Positions 33,873-42,720 of a DNA stretch of 64,000 nt are shown here, piece by piece. The first letter of the stretch is position 1, and each line of letters opens with the position of its first letter. Source of the stretch: Trichoderma breve (lineage: Eukaryota; Ascomycota; Sordariomycetes; Hypocreales; Hypocreaceae). Under the pieces are notes generated by a model that ran no database searches, had not been told where the DNA came from, and saw only the letters and a list, made by a program, of their open reading frames with translations. The position numbers were made by a program, and so were the translations under genes. The stretch covers positions 4,092,001 through 4,156,000 of the forward strand of contig NC_079235.1 in NCBI RefSeq assembly GCF_028502605.1, read 5' to 3'.

Positions 33873-34535
33873 AATGACAAGGTAGTAAGACGGATAGTCT
33901 GTGTATGTAATCTGCTATCGGACAGCTAGATACCCAACAATGTCTGACTTCATCTCTAAATTATTCGCAGCATAGAGGAAAACTCTCTCTTTATATTCAG
34001 CTCCTTTGTAAGCCACAAAAGCTAATCCAAAACTTTGACATTTTCTCTTGGCCATCTATCCACAAGGCTCATGGTAGACATACAATTTCTCTCCGAGACA
34101 AAAGGTCTAATAAAAAGGCAGGTGATACTACATAGCTGTCTATAGAAGTGACCATTGTTCGCAGTGAGGGCTTGACCTCAAAAGATTGGAACATGAAGCG
34201 AGGCAGTGAATCCGACCATTTAACTTTTATTCATGGCACTGTGGTGACGTAACTAGCATGGTAAATCGCTTTCTACGCCTGAAGTCAGCCTAATTCTTAA
34301 TCACAAAAGTTCATTGGACACTGTGTGTTGAACGGAAAGATAGAAAAGACGCCTCACCCAGAAATAAGTTGGTTACAGATTTGAATGCCTCATCATAGAA
34401 GCAGCAGGACCAGTAAACATTTCCTCTGTTCAGTTATCCGGGGCATATACAAGTACATACTCAGATACCCACAAGAACATGTAGCAGCAGCTGCGTATGC
34501 AAAGGAGTTTCTCGTTCTTATAGCTCATTTATTCA
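33873..34535. other. 0.66-kb intergenic region
   Basis: BTB gene promoter and the 3' flank of the Zn2Cys6 regulator. No gene seen. Confidence 0.45.
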
Positions 34536-37204
34536 CTAATACAAACCCGGCGGTATAGGGCAGTCTTCCCGCTCCGGGGCAAGATAGGAGAGCCGAACGT
34601 CATTTAGAATCGCATCCCAATTCTGCAATGCTGGTGGATCAAGGTACTCTTGTAGCAGATCCCCCATAAAAGTATGACTTTGTCTTCTTAGCTGACTGTG
34701 AAGAGTCTCGTATTGTAGCGCAGTCTTTCCAGTAGACTCAAACTGATTTGTGGGAGCTTGTTCTGGCACACTTTGCCCATTCTCTCGTTGACTCGCCTCA
34801 GGCTGTTGTCTGTCTAAATAATGATACAGGTGGTCAGAAAGGGAAAACACTACTGAGGAATCAAGGATGTAATCTTGAGAATGTAAATGTGACCACGACT
34901 TACCTCGCTCTGTGGCACGCCTCCTCAGCTCGCGCAAGGCAGTGGCATAATCTTGCACAGGTCCATCGACTAGTTTTGCCATTCGACACAGAGCCTGATC
35001 ACACTTTGACCAAGCCGACTCCAAGGTATTCACTTCTAAGTAGGCTACGAGCTCATCTCGAGACTCTGCAAGAGCCAAGACAAGACTACCAGATATAAGA
35101 TCTTATGGTTCAAATCAGCAATCTACATATTAAAAGAAGGAGATCCCCAAGGGTATCATAAATCAAGGACTCACAAAAGACACAGTACCACCAAGCACCA
35201 CCAGAGCCACTTGCAACTGCTCGACCTATCACGTCAATCAACCCACAGGCCGCTTTGACACAAGCTACCGCAGAATCAGCCGGATAAGGGTTTGGGAACC
35301 GATTTAGGCCAGATGTTATTTCCGATGGCGGGTCGCTGTTACCCTTGGGAGAGCAGTAGAGACTCAACGCTGGACGATGAAGCAGTAATTTAAGATGTAA
35401 GATTCTAGATAGTAGCTTTAGTCACTCCGCACCACATGTCGTGAAAACCAGGTGGAATTTCTTTATACCTTGCATGGAGCACATTGGATTGACGTACAAA
35501 TACATCATTTGCTGCCATGCTCGAGCAATATACGTCCCATTTGAGACTCGGGTGTAGAGATGACTCGAAGTTATCCAATGAGGCTTCAATTTGTAGCATA
35601 TCCATGAGCTTGGCCCGCATCGTACTGATTGGGACACCACTAGAAACCTTTTGTTCCTCATCCCTCGTCGCATTGTACATGGTGGAGAGAACTTGGCTGA
35701 GAACTTGTACTAATTTCAAGCTCTCCACTAGGTACTGATTACGAGAGACAATACTATCAGGTTGACGACAGTCACACCGAGTAGGAGACAGGTACTCATC
35801 GTCAATTGCCAGAGGCAGCGGAACGTTGTGCTCGATTCCCAACTGAACCGGGCGACCCATGGTCATACTCATGATCCTAAAGTTGTCAGAATAGGGCATG
35901 GAACCCATATGCTTATGTGAAAGTCACGGGATAAATAACTTACAATTCCATTTGGAGACAGGCATGCCACGTTCGTCTCCGCATCTCCCTCTCCAGCGAG
36001 CTCAAGCCGGCAGACATTTCGTCGTGATGCAAACCGATGGCCACAGACATGCGATACGCCATGCCCACCAAATTCCAACATTGGGTCGCCAATTCGGTAG
36101 ATTGCAAGTACTGTGCCACAAGTAATAGCGTCTGTATGTGGGACAAGCTGCCACTATCGAGCAAGTCGACTTGTAAGAGCGCTCGTGCTCGTTCGTAAAA
36201 CATCGTCGAGTTGGATCTCTTGTCTTGTGGCGGTATGTCAGAGAATTGACACGCTTCGGCTAGCATGGCATTCAATGCGCAATAGAATACGGTTGTCGGA
36301 CAATTGCTGCCGCCGAGTCCAATGTCTGGCAAATTGGACACTTCCTCTAAGTCATCCCCAGACCAGATCGAGCGATAGAGAGCCATGAAACTGTCAAAAT
36401 GTACCCAGGGATGAAATATGTGCGCTTCCTTCCGGTAAACCTCGAGAAGGCCATCTGTCACTCGTCTAGGTGGGAGGCAAAATTGGTCATGGAGCAGCCC
36501 AATCGATGCCGATTTCGCGGTGGTAGCAGCAGGTACGTGGCGAGCTTCTCTTGCTTGCTGCGTCTCAACATATTCATTGTTCTCTGTCCGTGTTCTATTA
36601 CGGCTAGCCTGCCGTAGGAGTGAAACGATCGAAGACTGTCCATAGTACTGCCTGTTTACGTTGAGCGAATCATTCACCATTGTCGCCGGCACAGCGGCGC
36701 CCATTGCATTGACTGGGCTGGCATCGTGTTGCGAGGGTATAGTTGTAGGCGACGCCTTGAAAGTTAAGGGGTTCTCTCTATGGCGAGGCAGTGTGTCACT
36801 GGTAGAAGAGAGAGGCACGGATGATGAAACGCCGCGACTCTCTGTAGCTGTAGGAGGCACGGAATCTGGTGAACTCCTACGGCAGTCATCGCCTTTTTGC
36901 CGGACCTGTTGTTCTAAAAGGTTGATTCGTGCGAGTAGTGACTGAACATATCTGAATGGCAAGGATGTGAGATGATGAAAGGAAGATAGCCCAGGGTGAA
37001 TCTTTGTCGATTCCGCCCGACTTACTCTCGTTCGCTCCCTGCTTTCCCATTGTCGCCGAGCAACTGGTAAACACATAGAGATTGTCGGTTTCTCGCCCGA
37101 CACGTCCCGCAAACAGGCTTCGCCCCATCACATCGAACTTTACGCTCCCTACAGCTGTCGCAGGCGAGAGCTACGCGTCTTCGCCTGTTGTGGTGTGATA
37201 TCAT
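34536..37204 (-). CDS. Zn2Cys6 fungal-specific transcription factor
   Basis: Six exons (37204-37026, 36951-35944, 35876-35469, 35404-35175, 35101-34904, 34813-34536), introns of 64-90 nt, phases all consistent, giving 766 residues. The binuclear cluster is C15-x2-C18-x6-C25-x6-C32-x2-C35-x8-C44, followed by a YVQSLLARINLLEQQV dimerisation coiled coil. The Fungal_trans middle-homology region covers about residues 215-430 (AHIFHPWVHFDSFMALYRSI, LLLVAQYLQS, AYRMSVAIGLHHD, REMRRRTWHACLQMEL). The last intron is a multiple of three with no stop, so retention would be silent; its perfect GTAAGT donor argues that it is spliced. It is divergently oriented to the VOC and FAH genes and probably regulates them (inference from position and promoter repeats). 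Confidence 0.9.
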
Positions 37205-37259
37205 CACGTTGGAGCTCAGTGGCCGAGTTCAATTAAGTCCCCGCCCTTCTTCGCATCAA

Positions 37260-37281
37260 AGCCCGAAATGCAGCTCGGGCT
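37260..37281. promoter_or_regulatory. inverted repeat AGCCCGA-N8-TCGGGCT
   Basis: Perfect 7-bp arms, 56 bases upstream of the regulator's start codon. CCG/CGG half sites in an inverted arrangement suit a dimeric Zn2Cys6 factor. Candidate operator for the divergent module. Confidence 0.55.
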
Positions 37282-37282
37282 A

Positions 37283-37298
37283 TTCCGACAATACGGAA
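37283..37298. promoter_or_regulatory. inverted repeat TTCCG-N6-CGGAA
   Basis: Perfect 5-bp arms, one base after the previous repeat. Everted CCG-N6-CGG half sites of Zn2Cys6 type. Confidence 0.5.
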
Positions 37299-37471
37299 GG
37301 TTACCGGTAGTTGGAACAAAGGACACAAAGAAGAGGAAGAGAAGGCATTGCAATACTACCTACTTACTCCTTTTCGTCGGGCTGTTCCCGGGCTTAACAC
37401 TTGCATTAGCAGCTTCAAGTAGCGGACTCAGCTAGTGGAGCACGGGAACAACCCGGACCCATACGACTTAC

Positions 37472-37490
37472 ACGGGCGGCTCGCTCCCGT
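37472..37490. promoter_or_regulatory. inverted repeat ACGGG-N9-CCCGT
   Basis: Perfect 5-bp arms with CGG...CCG polarity, in the middle of the divergent promoter. Confidence 0.45.
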
Positions 37491-37500
37491 CAAGTGGCCG

Positions 37501-37528
37501 AGTCCCGAGTCATCTCGATTTCGGGACT
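37501..37528. promoter_or_regulatory. inverted repeat AGTCCCGA-N12-TCGGGACT
   Basis: Perfect 8-bp arms, the longest of the promoter's repeats, 230 bases before the VOC start codon. It shares the CCCGA/TCGGG half site with the repeat at 37260. Confidence 0.6.
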
Positions 37529-37691
37529 GGCTAACAACCGTCATAACAATTTAGAATCTTCTAATAATGTTATTAACCCTCTTCAGTTAAGCTGGCTAAC
37601 CAAACTCGTGGCATTCGGCTCCAGAGTAACAGGACACAGCTGTGCTGGGATGAGAGCTAGGGGATAAAATGTCACTACTTTCCCTGAATCC

Positions 37692-37697
37692 TATAAG
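37692..37697 (+). promoter_or_regulatory. TATAAG box of the VOC gene
   Basis: TATAAG 67 bases before the ATG at 37759. It lies downstream of the alternative ATG at 37669, which argues that translation begins at 37759 in a CACCATGG context. Confidence 0.45.
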
Positions 37698-37758
37698 TGC
37701 CATCCTAGCCTTACTCTTACAACCCTCTCCCTTTGGCGATAGTCAGCAATCATCCACC

Positions 37759-38253
37759 ATGGCCAACAAATCCAGTCGAGTTTCCATGCCGCGCTCTTTT
37801 CGTGGTATCAACCATTTGAAGTTGGCATGTTTTTCTGTCCAAAAGACGCACGACTTCTACACCAAAGTCTTTCCGTTCACTTCTCAACCTCGCTGGGACC
37901 ACTTCACTCCCGATCACAAATTATTCGCAAAGATGTTCCGTTATGAGCCTACCGGGCTGATAGTCGAGGTCCGCTATGAACCAGCCCAAGCAGAGGCGCA
38001 AAGAGGGTGGGATCCCGTCACATATGGGGTCGCCACCCGCAAAGATCTCGACGAATGGGCAGCATGGCTCGATTCAATGAAGATTAAGCGAAGTCCTATT
38101 TTCATGGGCATTAAAGCGTGGGTATTGGCTTGCGAAGACCCAGACGGGAAGATAGTACGCCTTTATGTTGAGGATGAGGAGCACGAATGGACTGATAAGC
38201 CCGATCAAGATGAATACTGGCTTGGAAATATTCAAGCTGATCCATCAGCATAA
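37759..38253 (+). CDS. VOC-superfamily (glyoxalase/dioxygenase-fold) protein
   Basis: Single exon. From the ATG at 37759, in an excellent CACCATGG context, it encodes 164 residues; an in-frame ATG at 37669 would add 30. One VOC module is visible: INHLKLACFSVQKTHDFYTKVF gives the first beta-alpha-beta with the metal-ligand His, and ACEDPDGKIVRLYVED is the typical final strand with PDG-x-x-x-x-x-Y/E. A C-terminal acidic tail follows. The fold includes glyoxalases, extradiol dioxygenases and epimerases; substrate unknown. Lying beside an FAH-family hydrolase and a divergent regulator, it probably acts in the same catabolic route, for example ring cleavage or isomerisation before hydrolysis (inference). 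Confidence 0.85.
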   Translation: MANKSSRVSMPRSFRGINHLKLACFSVQKTHDFYTKVFPFTSQPRWDHFTPDHKLFAKMFRYEPTGLIVEVRYEPAQAEAQRGWDPVTYGVATRKDLDEWAAWLDSMKIKRSPIFMGIKAWVLACEDPDGKIVRLYVEDEEHEWTDKPDQDEYWLGNIQADPSA

Positions 38254-38671
38254 ACCAGCTTCTTTTGCAAAGCACCTGAGGCACGATTATTAGCTTTTAT
38301 ATTTATTCACAAGTATGTAGCTAAAGAATAAGAGAATTGAAGACTTCACATAGTCGGTGTACGTTAACAGAGATTTTGCCCTTTGGCATGAAGTGTCGCC
38401 AGTTGTATTCCCATTACAGAATGGCTCGAGTTAGGCATCGCCCCATTCATATGCAGTGGATTCCGCGAGTGCAAATGATACATCACGTTCAAAGTTCTAC
38501 GCCATGCGGGAGCTTCCCGACCTTTCGTCTGGAGAAAGCTCCGGCATAGCTGCCCCGTATCTTGCCACGATTGATGTTAAAACCAGCGTAAAGTAAACTT
38601 GTCGCATTCTTAGCTGTTGCTTCTTTCTCCTAGTCTCAGAATAATGACAGTCGCAGACCACTTAGTGAAGA

Positions 38672-38678
38672 TATAAAA
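38672..38678 (+). promoter_or_regulatory. TATAAAA box of the FAH gene
   Basis: A consensus TATA box 48 bases before the ATG, implying a very short leader that begins around 38700. Confidence 0.6.
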
Positions 38679-38690
38679 GCCCTCCTAATC

Positions 38691-38716
38691 ATGCAATAAT
38701 TTCATGCAATAATTTC
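38691..38716 (+). repeat. 13-bp tandem duplication with two-codon uORFs
   Basis: ATGCAATAATTTC occurs twice in tandem just before the FAH start codon. Each copy reads ATG-CAA-TAA, a minimal upstream reading frame (Met-Gln-stop). Whether they are transcribed depends on the exact start site. Confidence 0.7.
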
Positions 38717-38719
38717 ATC

Positions 38720-39658
38720 ATGGCCTCCAATCCTTTAAACATGTCGAGGTTTACTCTTGCTACACTTTGTATCGAAGACAAGCCTGTCGCAGCCATCGGG
38801 GTTGATGACAATTTCTACTTGCTTTCTGATTCACTTCCTTCGTTCAAGTATACAACGGTCAAAGACATTTTGGGATCATGGCCAGACACTTTACCAATAC
38901 TGGAAGAATTTGCCCAGAACATTAGAACGGATCAGAATGTGTCGTGTGGAAGCCTAATCAACTTGGACAATGCCCAGCTCCTCACTCCCATCATGTACCC
39001 CAACAAACTGGTCGCAGTTGGTGCAAATTACACTGGCCATCTTAAGGAAATGGGTCTAACTGCAGAAAAGTGGGCGAGCATGCCGTTCTTCATCAGACCT
39101 CCGACTACGAGTCTTGTCGGACCAGGAAAGACTGTCAGAATCCCCAGATCTACGAAACAATTCGACTGGGAGTGTGAGTTGGCCGTGGTAGTGGGCAAGA
39201 AGCTGAGACATGCCAGCCGGGAAGAAGCAGCCGAGGGTATCGCTGGCTACAGTATCGGACTGGATCTCTCGTGCAGAGATTTAATTCCAGCTGGCAACGA
39301 GCTGCAAGTCGATCTCATGCGCGGAAAAGCACAAGATACCATGGCGCCCTGTGGGCCATTTATTGTGCCGGCCAAGTTCCTACCTGATACAGCCGACTTA
39401 CGCATCCGACTATCCGTCAACGATAAGCCCATGATGGATGCGTCTACTAGTGAAATGCTGTACAAGTGTGACGAGCAGCTGAGCATTATCAGCAGTTACA
39501 TGACTCTCGAACCGGGCGACATTGTGTTTACCGGATCCCCATCAGGGTCAGCACATGTACATGGGGATTGTTGGCTGAAGCCAGGCGATCACATCTTGGC
39601 GGAAATCGAAGGGATAGGGCGGCTTGATGTGACAATGATTCCGGACGATGAGAGTTGA
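38720..39658 (+). CDS. fumarylacetoacetate hydrolase (FAH) family protein
   Basis: Single exon, 312 residues, the usual length for the FAH family. Conserved features: the KLVAVGANYTGHLKEM segment with the general-base His H107; the metal-binding pair E151/E153 in DWECELAVVVG; the third metal ligand D182 in IGLDLSCRDL; and the C-terminal LEPGDIVFTGSPSG. The family cleaves C-C bonds in acylpyruvates and related beta-keto acids, or isomerises ring-fission products such as 2-hydroxyhepta-2,4-diene-1,7-dioate. Preceded by a VOC-fold gene on the same strand and a divergent Zn2Cys6 regulator, it probably finishes a small aromatic or keto-acid catabolic pathway. No targeting signal is evident; cytosolic location likely. 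Confidence 0.93.
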   Translation: MASNPLNMSRFTLATLCIEDKPVAAIGVDDNFYLLSDSLPSFKYTTVKDILGSWPDTLPILEEFAQNIRTDQNVSCGSLINLDNAQLLTPIMYPNKLVAVGANYTGHLKEMGLTAEKWASMPFFIRPPTTSLVGPGKTVRIPRSTKQFDWECELAVVVGKKLRHASREEAAEGIAGYSIGLDLSCRDLIPAGNELQVDLMRGKAQDTMAPCGPFIVPAKFLPDTADLRIRLSVNDKPMMDASTSEMLYKCDEQLSIISSYMTLEPGDIVFTGSPSGSAHVHGDCWLKPGDHILAEIEGIGRLDVTMIPDDES

Positions 39659-40668
39659 CGAATATGAGACGCAGTATCGCGAGATGAAACTGGGGATACA
39701 ATTGGGATACTAATTCACTCGGGATGAAGGCGTCTATGCTCTGCTTTCTAAAAGAGGGGCATCAGGAATGGAAATACTTGACGCTGATAGGTGGTAACAG
39801 TTATGGTAGCAAACAGATAGAAACGGCAACTTGCAGTTTTCAGCAGCTCTTGATAAAGTCATTGTGTATTACCGGGTGAATGCTTCGCCGCAATTCTGCC
39901 GCACAGCGGCGTAAGCTTATGTCTAATCTTCTATAGAGTATGGGTTGGAACTTTTAACAACAGAAAATGGTGCAATAGGCCCGTTTAATAACATGACAAA
40001 TTACATGGTACCAAATCAGTTAGCGCCATGAGTGCCTCAATGACCGGAACGTAAGTTTACAATCATACTATTGAGCATCGATTTGCTGAAAATGGCAGGC
40101 CACAGTCATCAATGAGCAGTTTACGGAAACAGAAGTATATCTTTTACATAACTGGCTATTTTACTACTTTATCCCGCCAATAGGTGAAGCCCCCTGGCGG
40201 CTAGATAGTCGATAGGGTCCTCGGGACGGATTCATTTCCGTTGGCAGAAGAATGGGCTATGATGGGCAATTTTCACGAGTTAGTTAAACAGTTGCCGAAT
40301 TCAATAGGCCGCTACTGCTTGCTGGGTTAACCTCTTTCTTCTTTTGTAATTGCCCTTGCTTATGGGTGACATCTTTTGTAATACCCTGGTTGAAGCGCCA
40401 ATGGGTTACATGGATCACACTATGTTGCTGATTTCGGGGTGATTATAGAGTATCGTCTTTAATAACCCTGACTCGTAACTAAGCTTTAAGTTTCTCAAAA
40501 GCTAAAAGGATAACTATAACAAGTCAACACAAGAGTCCCATTACCTATTAGACACTTTTAGTTACCAGATGTAAAGTCGTATAATGCTGGGTAACTCGGT
40601 GGTTGGCTTATTTCTGTCAAAGCATTTACAAATAGGCTGATGCTTCGACATCCCCAAGGGAGGTTTGT

Positions 40669-40674
40669 TTAGCC
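40669..40674 (-). promoter_or_regulatory. GGCTAA (Xyr1/XlnR-type) site, distal
   Basis: GGCTAA on the minus strand, about 510 bases before the GH12 start. Matches the Xyr1/XlnR consensus for cellulase and xylanase regulators. Short motif, so indicative only. Confidence 0.35.
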
Positions 40675-40827
40675 TAGGCGTCCAACTTCCTAAGAGGTAT
40701 ATTTTTCGAGTCAGCAAGCCACGTGCTATATAGCCCAGCTTCGTTTTGATACACCTGATGTTTTATGTGTATTGAAGAGTGGATCGCTGTCAGTTGTGCC
40801 GCCCCTGTTCTCAAATGAAGTGCCAAC

Positions 40828-40833
40828 TTAGCC
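40828..40833 (-). promoter_or_regulatory. GGCTAA (Xyr1/XlnR-type) site, proximal
   Basis: A second GGCTAA on the minus strand, about 350 bases before the GH12 start, the usual distance for functional sites in cellulase promoters. Confidence 0.4.
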
Positions 40834-41067
40834 AGGGGTAACGGCGTCTAATTACGGATTAAGCCGGATCAGAGTGTTACCCTCGGCGTCGGCCGAATGG
40901 GCCTTGTCTTAATCTATCCATCAAGTTTAGGAAAGTCCCTGATTGGAAGTGCCTAGACTTTTATTCACCAATTCCACCTGCCATGTTTGTTGGAATTGGG
41001 TGATTGAATGGCTATGCAAAGAACCTATACTCGCACCAGTGATGGTTTTAATCTCTCATTCTTTGGG

Positions 41068-41073
41068 TATAAG
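41068..41073 (+). promoter_or_regulatory. TATAAG box of the GH12 gene
   Basis: TATAAG 112 bases upstream of the GH12 start codon, consistent with a leader of about 75-80 bases. Confidence 0.5.
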
Positions 41074-41179
41074 AGGCTATCATGCCAGACAAATTAAAGA
41101 ATAGATCCTCACGCTCATTCAGCAGGCATTCAATTGCATAGCGTAGACTTCTTTGAATAGCATTCATTTGACAAATACA

Positions 41180-41999
41180 ATGAAGGCCGTTTCATTTTTG
41201 GCTGCGTTGCTGCCAGCAGTAGCTGCGCAAACTCTTTGCGACCAGTACTCGACCATCTCGGCCAACGGTTTCACCATCAGTAACAACCTCTGGGGCGAGT
41301 CATCTGCAGATGCTGGAGGATTCGGTTGTATCACAAACGACTGGATCACTGATGCCACAGCGTGGCACGCTGACTGGCGATGGTCTGGCAGTCCCTCCAA
41401 TGTCAAGTCATTTCCCAACGTGCAAAGGAACATAGGAGCAAAGCAGTTGGTCAGCAGCATCAACAGCATGCCCACCGGTGCCGTATGGAACTATACCGGA
41501 AACAACTTGCGCGCTGATGTCGCGTACGATTTGTTCACTGCTTCGGACCCTAACCACCCAACTTACTATGGAGACTTTGAGCTTATGATCTGGTAAGGTG
41601 GAAAGAGAGCCGATTGTGATTTCAGTTACTAACATGATGAAACAGGCTTGGCAGATATGGTGACATCTACCCCATTGGTCAATCACAGGGCAATGTCAAC
41701 GTCAACGGCCAAGATTGGAACCTGTACTACGGCTGGAACGGCCAGATGCAAGTCTACAGCTTTGTTGCTTACAACCAGGTTCAGAACTGGAACGGCGATG
41801 TCAAGGCATTCTACAACTGGATGGCTACAAACCGAGGATACCCCATTGGCAGCCAGTACCTTCTCAGTAAGTCGATTACTTGCCTTGGCGAAAGACACGA
41901 AATATTAACTTCTTTATAGGCTATCAGTTCGGAACTGAGCCATTCTCTGGTGATGGCAACACCTTCTGGGTCTACTACTGGAAAGGAGATATCCAGTAA
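41180..41999 (+). CDS. glycoside hydrolase family 12 endo-beta-glucanase
   Basis: Three exons (41180-41592, 41646-41866, 41920-41999), both introns 53 nt, giving 237 residues. A signal peptide (MKAVSFLAALLPAVAA) precedes the mature Gln-Thr-Leu-Cys start typical of GH12 enzymes. The beta-jelly-roll core carries the nucleophile E134 in FELMIWLG and the acid/base E218 in YQFGTEPF; the NNLWGE and WHADWRWSG segments are classic family markers. No cellulose-binding module is attached, as in Trichoderma EGL3/Cel12A. The enzyme is secreted and cleaves beta-1,4-glucan or xyloglucan inside the chain. GGCTAA motifs upstream suggest induction by the cellulase regulators. Confidence 0.97.
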
Positions 42000-42317
42000 A
42001 TGATTCAGGGGTAAGTCTAATGGACTTATGTGGTTGAACGGAAGAGCGGCCGATGGCTATTGTGCATATCATCAGTACTATTGTATATAGTTTACTTCTT
42101 GTGTATATAGGAAGGTCTTTGACTTGTCACTTATTGAGAAAGCCTCTTTACATATCTTTGTAAAATTCCTGAGCTTGCTTATAAGACATGTAGTGTTCAG
42201 CAAACATACTTTTGAAGAACGCATGAAAATAATTGTTAAATACCCAATCGCTCTAGATCCAACCGTAGTTTCAAGCAGCAACTACTACATTATTAAATCC
42301 TCGTTATCAATTACCGC

Positions 42318-42720
42318 ATTGGGCAGTCTTTTATAAAATGTTCGAATGAGTCGCCTATACGGTTTAATATCAATGCTCAAGAAGTAAAAGGAGACACCAG
42401 TACTGACATTTATAACAGTGATCTTCGTTGGCATAATGTCCAATCCCACCGCCTATATGGGTTGATATTAGTACTTGTAAGATAATGAGAGGCAGTTGAA
42501 CTGACATTTCCAACAGTGAAGATCAAAAGCAGTATGCCCAAATTCACGGCCTATATAATGTTAATATCTGCGAGGCTGGTGGAGGCACCAATACTAACAG
42601 TCGACACAGTGAGGGGCGTCAGCCATATGTCCAAATTCATCACCTATAATGTTTAATAGAAGTACTCGCGACATGAAGGGAGGTACTGGTACTGACATTT
42701 TTTGCAGTAAAGATCGAAAG
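42318..42720. repeat. 98-bp tandem repeat, four diverged units
   Basis: The marker CCTATA recurs at 42354, 42452, 42550 and 42643 (spacing 98, 98, 93). Each unit also repeats ACTGACATTT...CAGTGA-type and ATGTCCAAATTCA-type blocks. On the minus strand each unit contains a TATAG (acceptor-like) and, 49 bases later, a GT after TGTCA/TGTTA, and encodes a short GH-x-A...HCxxC peptide. The last unit overlaps the 3' end of the hydrolase gene. On the plus strand each unit instead shows CTGAC/CTAAC plus CAG. It may be duplicated ex-coding sequence. Confidence 0.75.

Larger units (their letters stand above)
38254..38719. other. VOC 3' flank and FAH promoter
   Basis: No extra gene seen. It carries the TATA box and the duplicated leader motif listed separately. 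Confidence 0.5.
39659..41179. other. 1.5-kb A+T-leaning intergenic region
   Basis: The FAH 3' flank and a long promoter for the GH12 gene. No open frame of note on either strand and no recognisable transposon remnant. Confidence 0.5.

Noticed and set aside
34814..34903. Reading the last regulator intron as coding
   Set aside because: It is open and a multiple of three, but has a perfect GTAAGT donor, CTGAC branch and TTTAG acceptor, so splicing is preferred.
37669..37758. Upstream ATG giving a longer VOC protein
   Set aside because: A TATA box lies downstream of it, and the ATG at 37759 has a CACCATGG context and matches the domain start.
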